A stretch of DNA of 64,000 bases from Sphingobium arseniciresistens (GTDB lineage Bacteria > Pseudomonadota > Alphaproteobacteria > Sphingomonadales > Sphingomonadaceae): assembly GCA_029167225.1 (NCBI GenBank), contig JARFNK010000004.1:284229-348228 (forward strand), given 5' to 3'. The translations under genes and the position numbers were made by a program. The notes below the pieces were generated by a model that was given only the letters and a program-made list of their open reading frames with translations, searched no databases and was not told the origin of the DNA. Of this stretch, positions 1 to 7,545 are shown one piece after another (positions within the stretch are counted from its first letter, which is position 1; every line of letters begins with the position of its first letter).

Positions 1-1
1 C

Positions 2-250
2 GGCCGCCTTGCGCGCCTGCGTATCCAGCTGCAGGATCGGCCCGGTGCGCTCTATCATGTCGCTCGCATTTTCGACGAGCAGCATGTCAACATCCTCGAA
101 CTCGCGCACCAGCGCATCTTCACCAATCTGCCGGTGAAGGGGCTCAGCCTGGACGTCGAGTGTGAAACCCGTGACGGCATGCATCTTGATCGTCTGATCG
201 CGGCGCTTCGGACGGCGGGCTATGAGGTTTCGCCGATAGAGGTCGCCTGA
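2..250 (+). CDS. Threonine ammonia-lyase, C-terminal ACT domain (5'-truncated by window edge)
   Basis: Only the last 82 codons are present; the frame is open to the left edge and ends with TGA at 248-250. The visible protein is one ACT domain: it opens with a strand followed by LQDRPGALYHVARIF, then VNILELAHQRIFTNLPVKG, and ends with a helix LDRLIAALRTAGYEV. The pattern of a DRPGAL turn followed by a (V/I)EL.H.R segment is typical of the regulatory tail of PLP-dependent threonine dehydratases of about 400 residues (threonine to 2-oxobutanoate, isoleucine synthesis or threonine breakdown). The catalytic PLP domain is outside the window, so the assignment rests on the ACT domain alone. Another ACT-tailed enzyme is possible but less likely. 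Confidence 0.6.
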   Translation, partial: GRLARLRIQLQDRPGALYHVARIFDEQHVNILELAHQRIFTNLPVKGLSLDVECETRDGMHLDRLIAALRTAGYEVSPIEVA

Positions 251-766
251 CGTCGAGGCGATAGCTGTGAACTCGCTGTGCCCTCGCGACTTCCTGAGGG
301 ATGATTATCGGGAATGTGCGCCCTCGTCGCCGCAGATCGGCTGTCGGCGTCGGCTGTAAGCGCCACATTTTCGGAGCATCGCGCGGAAATCAGGCGCCGA
401 TTGTCCGCGTGAAGCGATGCGCTCTCAAGGGGCGGTGCGTGGCCCAGATTCGGCTTCGATGTCGCGCGCTACCGCTGCAGCTCTCTTTCCAGCCCTGCCT
501 TGCCGCGTGACTGGCGTCAAAGTCCCAGGTCATGAAAATGAAGCGACGAATACTTTCGCGAAACATGACTACCTCATGGCGTAGCCGAGAGCCGCTGGCG
601 TGGCAGCTTGGAGTTGCCAGGCCAGAAATGAGCCGCGTCAGGGATAAGGCGCGAAACGGATCCCGACAGAAGCAACAAAGTCGCCATCAGGGCCGCTACA
701 CATAATGGCTCTGCAGGGACGGTCCAGACCGTGCGACGCCCGGGCCGCACGGTTGGGGCATCATCA
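251..766. other. Intergenic stretch, no supported gene
   Basis: No open frame here has a convincing protein: the short plus frame at 301-510 and the minus frame running out of the downstream gene (574 onward) show no recognisable domain and no clear ribosome binding site. A weak hairpin, CCCTC (281-285) with GAGGG (296-300), lies 30 bases after the ACT-domain gene but has no T-run. I see nothing else in it. Confidence 0.4.
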
Positions 767-2155
767 TCAATAGGCGTTCTTGTGGACCAGCACCTGAACC
801 GTGCCAACGAGAATGGCGATGTCACGCCACAGGGTCCAGCCGTTGAGATATTCCAGATCAGCCTCGAGCCGGTTGCGAAGATCGATGTCGCGAACGGTGG
901 CGCCACGGAATCCACGGACCTGCGCGAGGCCGGTAATGCCGGGCTTGAGCGCGTGGCGATGCCAATATTGACGGTCAACTTCCCAGAACAGCCGGTTGCC
1001 TGCGAGCGATCCCAGCGCATGGGGGCGGGGGCCAACCAGGCTCATGTCGCCGAGCAGAACATTCAGCAGCTGCGGCAGTTCGTCGATGCTGGTGCGGCGG
1101 ATGATCCGGCCTACCTTGGTGATCCGGTCATCGTCCAGGCTCGCCGAGCGCGCGCCGGCGCCATCAGCGCGTTCCGTACGCATCGAGCGGAACTTCAGGA
1201 TCTTGAAGATGCGATTGCCGCGTCCCACGCGGTCCTGGCGGAAGAACATGGGGCCGGGCGAATCGAGCTTGATAGCGATGGCCACCAGGATCATCAGTGG
1301 AGAAAGAGCCAACAGGACCGGCACGGTGAACGCGATGTCGAGCGCGCGCTTCTTGGCGCGGCTCGCAAGGTTGAGGGGGCCGCGGGCGACGACCAGCGTA
1401 TCCTCACCGTTGAACGCCCCGATCCCGACGACGCCTACGTCGCCAAAGCCGGGAACCACGATCTCACCCGTCACGTTCGATCCCTTGAGCAGCAAGGCCC
1501 AATCAGCATGCCGATCCTCGGCGCAATGGACGATCACGCGGTCATGCGAGCGCAGCACGATGCCCAAGCGGTTGAGCATCCGGGGATCGTTAAGGTCAGG
1601 CTCGATGCCGGCCTGCCGGGCATAGACGACTTCGGCACCCGAATGGAGAACCGGGTCAACATTGTCGACAATCACCAGTTCGGAAATAAGCGTGCTGCCA
1701 TGGGCGTGGCGGACGTGCCGGATGATCAGCAATCGTTGCATCACGATCAGGGCTGCCGAGGCAAGCACGCCGAATCCGAAGGCCAGTCGCGAGACAGCCA
1801 GCGGCGCCTTGAGAAGGAAAGCCACGGTAAAGATCGCAAGCACGGTCGCACCAAGGGCAAGCAGCGCTTTTTCAAGGCTGTATGACGTGCTCTTGAGAGC
1901 CTGCAGTGCATATGCCTGATTGTTGAAGGCCAGCAGTCCATAGAGAGGAATGATGATCAGGGCGAGGTTGACACCCCCGGTCGACGTCCAGCTCATATGC
2001 TGGGGGAAGCTGGCGAGCACGAAACCGACCACGATCGCAAGCGCATCGGCGGCCAGCAGCGTCGCATACAGGCGCAAGCGCAAGAATTGCTTGTTCGAGG
2101 ACGACTGGCTTGTGATCGCGGCCGTTGCACTGGTGGAAAGGTCGATCTTCGTCAC
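767..2155 (-). CDS. Polyprenyl-phosphate sugar-1-phosphate transferase (exopolysaccharide initiation, WcaJ/SpsB-like)
   Basis: A 462-residue membrane enzyme that should start exopolysaccharide synthesis by moving a sugar-1-phosphate (probably glucose) from its UDP form onto undecaprenyl phosphate at the inner membrane. The N-terminal third has several hydrophobic segments (about residues 25-140). A central CoA-binding-like region follows, then the catalytic bacterial sugar-transferase domain at about 270-462, with the membrane-reentrant helix, SPGPMFFRQDRVGRGNRIF, ILKFRSM, RRTSIDELPQLLNVL and SLVGPRP. This is the full-length layout of the family (about 460-480 residues). The start is GTG at 2153-2155. 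In sphingomonads such a gene (spsB/gelB) primes sphingan synthesis; here no polymer gene cluster surrounds it, so its product polysaccharide cannot be told. Confidence 0.88.
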   Translation of the reverse strand: MTKIDLSTSATAAITSQSSSNKQFLRLRLYATLLAADALAIVVGFVLASFPQHMSWTSTGGVNLALIIIPLYGLLAFNNQAYALQALKSTSYSLEKALLALGATVLAIFTVAFLLKAPLAVSRLAFGFGVLASAALIVMQRLLIIRHVRHAHGSTLISELVIVDNVDPVLHSGAEVVYARQAGIEPDLNDPRMLNRLGIVLRSHDRVIVHCAEDRHADWALLLKGSNVTGEIVVPGFGDVGVVGIGAFNGEDTLVVARGPLNLASRAKKRALDIAFTVPVLLALSPLMILVAIAIKLDSPGPMFFRQDRVGRGNRIFKILKFRSMRTERADGAGARSASLDDDRITKVGRIIRRTSIDELPQLLNVLLGDMSLVGPRPHALGSLAGNRLFWEVDRQYWHRHALKPGITGLAQVRGFRGATVRDIDLRNRLEADLEYLNGWTLWRDIAILVGTVQVLVHKNAY

Positions 2156-2239
2156 GATCTCACTCGGGAATAGTGTTGAACCGAATCTGCCGACCGCTGC
2201 GCTGCAGCATTTTTGCCGCCGCGTTTGTTCTTAACTTTC

Positions 2240-2269
2240 GTTATAGTCTAAATTGCAGCGGTTAGGCAA
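2240..2269 (-). promoter_or_regulatory. Candidate sigma-70-type promoter of the sugar-transferase gene
   Basis: Read on the minus strand: -35-like TTGCCT (2264-2269), 18-base spacer, -10-like TATAAC (2240-2245). It lies about 85 bases before the GTG start. Seen by eye only. Confidence 0.4.
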
Positions 2270-2731
2270 GAAGTTGGTGTTGCACATGCGAATTTCATAG
2301 GCAACCGCAGGAGAGGGCCGGTTCACCCCAGTGGAGCCTCTGCTCGACCTGTCCTCTCCACGTTCACTTATGGTTAACAGAAGCCATGACCCTGCCCGAA
2401 ACTCCCAGTAACGCGGGCGGATAATAGATCCGATTTGCTGTATATTTCGTTAACCAATACTTGAGCAAAGATAGCGGCCGGCGCAAGATGTTGCTTCAGC
2501 GGTCAGTCATCCTCCCTCCGAATTTTCACCATTTTCGCAAATGCGGTATGGATTTCCGTTCATATTTAGAAATCCAAGGCATGGTGCGAGAAGTGGCGGC
2601 AATGTGGGGCTATATCGATTTTCATTGTCGGGACGGAGCAAACGCCTGACGCCCGGTAGGGTTCCCTCTTTTTATTGAGGGCAAAGGCAGCGTTCATTTG
2701 GAAGAGATTGTAGCCCAGGTACGAATCATAA
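2270..2731. other. Intergenic stretch, AT-richer, no supported gene
   Basis: This stretch separates two minus-strand genes. It is richer in A+T than the flanking genes. A 62-codon plus frame at 2461-2649 has a TTG start and no recognisable domain, so it is not called. A weak stem CCCTC/GAGGG (2664-2668 with 2677-2681) has an internal T-run. Nothing else is evident. Confidence 0.35.
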
Positions 2732-2757
2732 AAGCGCGGCGCAATGGCGCCGCGCTT
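2732..2757 (-). terminator. Rho-independent terminator after the small membrane-protein gene
   Basis: A perfect 11-base-pair stem AAGCGCGGCGC (2732-2742) / GCGCCGCGCTT (2747-2757) with a 4-base loop. On the minus strand it is followed by TTTTA, 25 bases beyond the stop codon of the 94-residue gene. Its presence supports that small gene being transcribed on the minus strand. Confidence 0.75.
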
Positions 2758-2781
2758 GAACTCTTGGACATGACCGATGCT

Positions 2782-3066
2782 TCAGATAAAGCCTACGGCC
2801 CAGGCTGCCGCCACGATGGTTGCCAGCATCGCAATGGGGCCCGCGATCCGGGAAAGAGCTTCGATCGAACTATCGACAATCGATTGATCGCCGAAGTCGA
2901 AAGGCGTGCCAGCATTCAGCTCTAAAGCGAGCGCTGCCTGCATCGATGCAACGGGATTCGTCGACCGGCCTGCATCGGCGCGATCATCAATGACATCGCC
3001 AACCGCTTCAATCGGTCGTCGATTATGCAATTCCATGCCCAACCGGGCTTCACCAGCATTTTCCAT
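2782..3066 (-). CDS. Small single-pass membrane protein of unknown function (94 aa)
   Basis: I do not recognise a family. The 94-residue protein starts MENAGEARLGMELHNRR, is polar and acidic through residue about 70, and ends in one hydrophobic segment (IAGPIAMLATIVAAAWAVGFI at the C-terminus), so it may be tail-anchored with the N-terminal part in the cytoplasm. The frame continues open further upstream, but the start at 3064-3066 is preferred because AGAGGA lies about 7 bases before it and the upstream extension is not protein-like. The strong terminator just downstream (2732-2757) supports it being real. It stands alone, divergent from bpt. Confidence 0.55.
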   Translation of the reverse strand: MENAGEARLGMELHNRRPIEAVGDVIDDRADAGRSTNPVASMQAALALELNAGTPFDFGDQSIVDSSIEALSRIAGPIAMLATIVAAAWAVGFI

Positions 3067-3211
3067 TTCGGCGTCCTCTTTCCCTAAGGCGCCGTCGCTC
3101 TTTTTCAGTGTCTTCACTGCGCCCTCACAAAATATGTCATATTTGTGCCTCCATGTATAGAGACAAGGTAAAAATACGGTATGGAGCCGAGCGTTCCCGC
3201 CGGTGATTGTG

Positions 3212-3244
3212 CCGGACCGCCCCACGGGGAGGGGCGGGCTCCGG
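3212..3244. other. GC-rich stem-loop upstream of bpt
   Basis: CCGCCCC (3217-3223) pairs with GGGGCGG (3231-3237); an outer CCGGA (3212-3216) pairs with TCCGG (3240-3244) across a 2-base bulge, giving 12 base pairs. There is no T-run on either side. It lies in the 302-base gap between the small membrane-protein gene and bpt and could be a leader structure; it matches no riboswitch class I know. Confidence 0.4.
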
Positions 3245-3368
3245 CGACAAGGATGGGTTTATCCCAGGATCGGTTATCAGACGGTCGCAATCCGTGGTAA
3301 ACGCGCTTTTAATTTCCGGGCCACCGCGTAATAATGTTGATCGGTCGCATCCAATATCGGGACATCAA

Positions 3369-4187
3369 GTGAGCGCTCCTTTCCGCTTCCCCCGCTTCTT
3401 CGTTACCAACCCTAGCCCGTGCCCGTATCTGCCGGGCAAGAGCGAACGGAAGGTGTTCACGGAACTTTCGGGCGAACATGCCTCAGAACTGAATGACGCT
3501 CTGGGTCGCATTGGCTTCAGGCGCAGTCAGAACGTGGCTTACCGGCCGAGTTGCGCGGAATGTTCCGCCTGCGTTTCAGTACGCGTGGTTGCCGGAGAGT
3601 TCCGGCCCAACGCGACCCAGCGCAAGTTGCTCAGGCGCAATGCGGACCTGGTGGTCACGGCGTGCCGGCCATGGTCAACCGAAGAACAATATGCGTTGCT
3701 CCAGCGCTATCTTCGCGCCCGCCATCCCGGTGGCGGGATGACCGAGATGGACGAGATGGACTATGCGGACATGGTCGAGCAAACCCCGGTCGACAGCCAG
3801 ATCGTGGAATATCGGGAACGTGGGGAAGATGGCCGGCCGGGTCGCCTCGTCGGCGCTTGCCTGACGGATCGGCAGGGCGACGGATTGTCGATGATCTACA
3901 GCTTTTTTGATCCGGAACGGGCCGATCGCCCCGGCATGGGCAACTATATCATCATGGATCACATCCTGCGCGCGCACCGTGCCGGGTTGGCCTATGTGTA
4001 TCTTGGCTATTGGGTCGAAGGCTCGCAGCGGATGCAGTATAAGATCCGCTACCGCCCTCTGGAGCGCCTTGGCCGGTCGGGCTGGACACGCTTCGAGCCG
4101 GACGAGCAGGACCAGGCCATTCGCGATGTCGCCGAGCAGAACCGAGCGCCGTTGCCGCCGGAAATATCGACCCTGTTCCGTAAATAG
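3369..4187 (+). CDS. bpt: Leucyl-tRNA--protein transferase (Bpt, aspartate/glutamate N-end rule)
   Basis: Transfers leucine from Leu-tRNA to proteins with N-terminal Asp or Glu, marking them for degradation by ClpAP with ClpS (bacterial N-end rule, cytoplasm). The N-terminal domain carries the family signature: [20 protein letters not shown] near residue 10, then [20 protein letters not shown] with the conserved cysteines and the YRPSC motif. The C-terminal acyltransferase (GNAT-like) fold includes [21 protein letters not shown] and [11 protein letters not shown]. Start: GTG at 3369 is chosen because family members begin (M)[12 protein letters not shown]; the longer frame from 3207 would add 54 unlikely residues. 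Length 272 is close to the usual 250-275. Confidence 0.9.
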   Translation: MSAPFRFPRFFVTNPSPCPYLPGKSERKVFTELSGEHASELNDALGRIGFRRSQNVAYRPSCAECSACVSVRVVAGEFRPNATQRKLLRRNADLVVTACRPWSTEEQYALLQRYLRARHPGGGMTEMDEMDYADMVEQTPVDSQIVEYRERGEDGRPGRLVGACLTDRQGDGLSMIYSFFDPERADRPGMGNYIIMDHILRAHRAGLAYVYLGYWVEGSQRMQYKIRYRPLERLGRSGWTRFEPDEQDQAIRDVAEQNRAPLPPEISTLFRK

Positions 4188-4229
4188 ATCTGCGAGCCGG
4201 CAATAGCCGGATATTCGCACAGGAATTAG

Positions 4230-4267
4230 AAATGGCTTTGATCACATTGGATCAAAGCCATTTTTTT
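4230..4267 (+). terminator. Rho-independent terminator of bpt
   Basis: Perfect 14-base-pair stem 4230-4243 / 4250-4263 (arms AAATGGCTTTGATC and its complement), 6-base loop, then seven T residues through 4267. It lies 43 bases after the bpt stop and just before the convergent RcnB-like gene ends at 4272. Confidence 0.88.
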
Positions 4268-4271
4268 GCCG

Positions 4272-5270
4272 CTACCTGCAGTTGCACCGCACGGTCGATT
4301 GCGAACGCCGCACCTTTGAAGACCGGATACGCGCGGGATAAATGACGTCTTCCGTGACATAGGAAGTGGTCGTCGCAGGCTGAACGACGATCGTGGTGAC
4401 GGTCGGGCCCGGGTAATAATAGCCATTGGCGAAATAGCCGCCATATTGATCGACATTGGAGGCAGCCGCCCAGTGCGGATCGCGGGGAGGGGGAACTGTG
4501 CCCTCGTAGCGACCGCGATATTCGCCGCTGTAGGACGTGCCGTCATCGCCATACCAGGTGCCGACCCATCGGCCATCATATTCGTTATTATACGTCACGC
4601 GATCGTCATCGTCATGTCGGCGAGCATGCGGGGCGGCGGATCGCACGGACGCATGCGAATCTTCCGCCCTGTCGATCGCCGCGCCGGCAATGGCGCCTAC
4701 ACCTGCGCCGACGAGCGTTCCGGCAGTACGGTTTTCACGACCAGCGATCCGATTGCCCACCAGGCCGCCCGCAACACCGCCGATTACAGCGCCGCCCACG
4801 CCATCGTCACGGCGCTCTGCAACGTCATAAGCGTCAGGGCCATCATCATAACCACCGTCGTACCGGTCCCATGCAATGCCGTGTCGGCTATCGATGACGC
4901 GGCCATAGCGATCGGTCAGCACGGCATCGTCATAATAGCGGGACCAGCCATAGCCTTCGGCCGGGGCTGGTAGCCCGTAGCTGCCATAATTGCCGATGAA
5001 ATAGGTTGGCTGGATCCAGTAGCGGGGCAGAATGAAGCCGACCACGGGGCGGCGATAGGCGCTCCATCCGCCCGGAGCCTGCGCTCCGGCCAGCCAGTGG
5101 CCGTTGACCCGCGGCCCCCAGCGATGCAAGGTGCGCTGCGGCTGGGCAATCGTCTGCCCGGCAACGCGCCGCGCCTGAACGCCACGATCGAGTGATTGCG
5201 CAGTCGCAACGGACGGCATGGCCAGGCACGCGCTGCCCAACATGACCCCGGATATGATGATGCCCCGCAC
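4272..5270 (-). CDS. Exported RcnB-like / glycine-zipper protein
   Basis: A 332-residue exported protein beginning with a signal peptide (cleavage likely after VATAQ, about residue 25). Residues about 75-130 (RYWIQPTYFIGNYGSYGLP, then YYDDAVLTDRYGRVID) look like the RcnB domain found in periplasmic nickel/cobalt regulators. Residues about 155-200 (GGAVIGGVAGGLVGNRIAGR and following Gly/Ala repeats) form a glycine-zipper 2TM domain as in 17-kDa surface antigens. A tyrosine- and glycine-rich region follows, then a basic tail. The start is GTG at 5268-5270. The combination suggests an envelope protein; a metal role would be inference only. Convergent with bpt. Confidence 0.68.
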   Translation of the reverse strand: MRGIIISGVMLGSACLAMPSVATAQSLDRGVQARRVAGQTIAQPQRTLHRWGPRVNGHWLAGAQAPGGWSAYRRPVVGFILPRYWIQPTYFIGNYGSYGLPAPAEGYGWSRYYDDAVLTDRYGRVIDSRHGIAWDRYDGGYDDGPDAYDVAERRDDGVGGAVIGGVAGGLVGNRIAGRENRTAGTLVGAGVGAIAGAAIDRAEDSHASVRSAAPHARRHDDDDRVTYNNEYDGRWVGTWYGDDGTSYSGEYRGRYEGTVPPPRDPHWAAASNVDQYGGYFANGYYYPGPTVTTIVVQPATTTSYVTEDVIYPARIRSSKVRRSQSTVRCNCR

Positions 5271-5433
5271 AGCTATGCTCCCTGTTTCGTCCGATGCGCG
5301 CGTGCGATCGCAGGCGCGTTAACGTGCTGTTTAGCATCCCGCATGGCGCCCCGCCATGAACTGCAGGGAAGGCCTCTGTCCTGAAACGGGGCAGAACAAG
5401 GGCTATTTGGGCGGCGAAGGCGTGCTTTGAGGG

Positions 5434-5925
5434 TTAACGCTGACGCAGGATCGGCGCGATCCGGGCAGCCAAAGCCTCCAGCCCGGCGGCATCCTGCGAA
5501 TCGAAGCGGCTGGGCAGGGGGCTATCCAGGTCGATCACCGCTATCAGGCCAATCTCATCGACAACCGGCACCACCAGTTCGGACGCTGATGCCCCGTCGC
5601 AGGCAATGTGGCCGGGGAAGACATGGACATCGGGGACGCACTGCGTCTCGAGCGTCTGGGCGGCCGTACCGCAGACGCCCTTGCCGAGAGGAATGCGGAT
5701 GCACGCTGCTTTCCCCTGAAATGGACCAAGGACGAGTTCGCCTTCCACGAATCGGTAGAAACCCGCCCAGTTGAGATCGGGCAGATATTGCCAGAGAAGC
5801 GCTGACAGGTTCGCCATGTTGGCAATGGCATCCTTCTCCCCGGTCACAAGCGCATCGGCTGCGCTCAGAAGGTCAGCATAAAGGGCCGGCTTGTCAGCCA
5901 CTTCGGGCGCGAAAAAATCGAACAT
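5434..5925 (-). CDS. msrC: Free methionine-(R)-sulfoxide reductase (GAF domain)
   Basis: Reduces free L-methionine-(R)-sulfoxide to methionine with thioredoxin-type electrons in the cytoplasm. The 163-residue protein is a single GAF domain with NWAGFYRFVEGELVLGPFQG, then IPLGKGVCGTAA and a tail IAVIDLDSPLPSRFD. Cysteines at 75, 85 and 109 have the same 10- and 24-residue spacing as the catalytic set of the E. coli enzyme (84, 94, 118). Start ATG at 5923-5925 gives MFDFFAPE; the frame extends upstream to 6048 but that part is not typical of the family and nearly reaches astD. It lies downstream of astD on the same strand with a 119-base gap. Confidence 0.9.
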   Translation of the reverse strand: MFDFFAPEVADKPALYADLLSAADALVTGEKDAIANMANLSALLWQYLPDLNWAGFYRFVEGELVLGPFQGKAACIRIPLGKGVCGTAAQTLETQCVPDVHVFPGHIACDGASASELVVPVVDEIGLIAVIDLDSPLPSRFDSQDAAGLEALAARIAPILRQR

Positions 5926-6044
5926 GGGCGTTATGTAGGGAGCATGCGTGCCAGGGTCCATGCCTGCCGTGGCAGAGAGGCAGTTTTGATGCCCGGTCCA
6001 AGCCAGCGGGCGAGAAGATCGTCGATGATGGGCTCGCTCGTGGC

Positions 6045-7478
6045 TCAATCACCCATCGCAGCGACGTCTATCTCTGCCATGCCCACGCCCATGGACGCGC
6101 GCGGCTGGTCAGCTTCGGCGGACACCACCGGATAGGCGCAATAGTCGGCGGCATAATAGGCGCTTGGACGGTGGTTGCCTGAAATGCCGACCCCGCCGAA
6201 GGGAGCCGACGAGGACGCCCCGTTGGTCGGCCGGTTCCAGTTCACGATACCCGCGTGGATGTTGGCCCAGAACTGATCATAATGTTCTGGCGAACCACCG
6301 ATGAGCGCCGCAGACAAGCCATAGCGCGTATTGTTTGCCTCGGCGATCGCCGCATCGAAATCCGGCACGCGGATAACCTGCAGCAGCGGGCCGAACAATT
6401 CGATGTCGGGGCGTTCGTTCATCATCGTGACGTCGATGATCGCGGGGGACAGGAAGGGCAGGCCGTCCTTCGGCCGCGCCATATGCTTGATCGGCCGCCC
6501 GCCGCTGCTCATCAGGATCAGGAAGCTTTCCGTCAGGCCGTCCGCCGCCTGCATATCGATCACCGGCCCCATATAGGGCGCGGGTTCTGCATGGGGATGA
6601 TCGACGATCATCCGGTCGGCGATCCTCTTCACTTCCTTCATCAGCGGATCGGCCAGGCTGTCCTTTACGACGAGGCGCTTGGCGGCCGTGCAACGCTGAC
6701 CTGCGGAGAGAAACGCGGATTGCGCGACGAGTGCTGCCGCACTGGCCAGATCGGGGGTGTCCCACACGACGATGGGATTATTGCCCCCCATCTCCAGCGC
6801 CAGGATCTTGTTGGGCTGATCGGCAAACGCCCGGTTGATGGCAATGCCGGTCTGGGCAGAGCCGGTGAAGAGAATGCCGTTGACTGCAGGATTGGCCGTC
6901 AGAGCCCGTCCTTCTTCGGGGCCGCCGATGATGAGGCGCACTACGTCCTGCGGCACGCCTGCCTCATGATAGAGGTCGACCAGCATGGCGCCCACCGCCG
7001 GCGTTTTTTCGGACGGCTTGAACAGGACTGCATTGCCGGCGATCAGCGCGGGCACGATATGACCATTGGGCAGGTGCGCGGGGAAATTATAGGGGCCCAG
7101 CACGGCCATCAGGCCATGTGGCTTGTGCCGAAGCGCCTGCTTTGCGCCCAGGGCGCCTTCCAGCCGCTTCTGCCCGGTGCGTTCGGCATAGGCTGCGATC
7201 GAGATGTCGACCTTGTTGATGACCGCGGACACCTCGGTCAGCGCGTCCCAGAGCGGCTTTCCGGTCTCGCGCGAAATCAGGTCTGCCAGCGCACCTTCGG
7301 ATCGGCGGACGGCATTGGCAAAGCGACGCATCGTCTCGATACGGAAGGAGAGCGGCTGCGCGGCCCAGCCGATCCAGCCGGCCTGCGCGCGCTCAACCTC
7401 TTCGGCGACATTGCTGATCGCCCCTTCCCACAAATGCACACCGGTAGCAGGTTCTGTAGAAATCAGCGTGCGCGACAT
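6045..7478 (-). CDS. astD: Succinylglutamate-semialdehyde dehydrogenase (AstD)
   Basis: NAD-dependent oxidation of N-succinylglutamate semialdehyde to N-succinylglutamate, fourth step of the arginine succinyltransferase pathway. The 477-residue protein has the aldehyde dehydrogenase fold: LGPYNFPAHLPNGHIVPAL (Asn131 region), GILFTGSAQTG, general base Glu229 in LALEMGGNNP, and nucleophile Cys263 in SAGQRCTAAKRL. The PNGHI and YNFPAHLPN segments are characteristic of AstD rather than generic dehydrogenases. Start at 7476-7478 (MSRTLISTEP) is chosen by family length; the open frame upstream overlaps selO. No other ast gene is in the window; the neighbours are selO and msrC. Confidence 0.88.
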   Translation of the reverse strand: MSRTLISTEPATGVHLWEGAISNVAEEVERAQAGWIGWAAQPLSFRIETMRRFANAVRRSEGALADLISRETGKPLWDALTEVSAVINKVDISIAAYAERTGQKRLEGALGAKQALRHKPHGLMAVLGPYNFPAHLPNGHIVPALIAGNAVLFKPSEKTPAVGAMLVDLYHEAGVPQDVVRLIIGGPEEGRALTANPAVNGILFTGSAQTGIAINRAFADQPNKILALEMGGNNPIVVWDTPDLASAAALVAQSAFLSAGQRCTAAKRLVVKDSLADPLMKEVKRIADRMIVDHPHAEPAPYMGPVIDMQAADGLTESFLILMSSGGRPIKHMARPKDGLPFLSPAIIDVTMMNERPDIELFGPLLQVIRVPDFDAAIAEANNTRYGLSAALIGGSPEHYDQFWANIHAGIVNWNRPTNGASSSAPFGGVGISGNHRPSAYYAADYCAYPVVSAEADQPRASMGVGMAEIDVAAMGD

Positions 7479-7545
7479 GAGCGACTTATGGACCAATTCG
7501 ACGGTGCTTGCAAAGGGGTGGGGCGTGCTATCGCGGAGCAACTGT

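Noticed and set aside
574-766. Minus-strand frame past the end of the sugar-transferase gene with a hydrophobic run (ALMATLLLL)
   Set aside because: It is the tail of a frame that mostly overlaps the real gene; no start or ribosome site fits a separate small protein.
731-1885. Long plus-strand open frame opposite the sugar-transferase gene
   Set aside because: It is antisense to a gene with clear family motifs and its protein is Asp/His/Arg/Gln-rich, typical of GC-rich antisense frames.
2461-2649. 62-codon plus-strand frame with TTG start in the intergenic region
   Set aside because: No recognisable domain, no clear ribosome binding site, and it sits in AT-richer non-coding DNA.
3181-3300. 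Possible cobalamin or SAM riboswitch upstream of bpt
   Set aside because: The hairpin is real but none of the conserved boxes of those riboswitches could be found.
3207-3368. Upstream extension of bpt from an ATG/GTG at 3207
   Set aside because: It would add 54 residues before the conserved SAPFRFPRF start and run across the GC-rich stem-loop.
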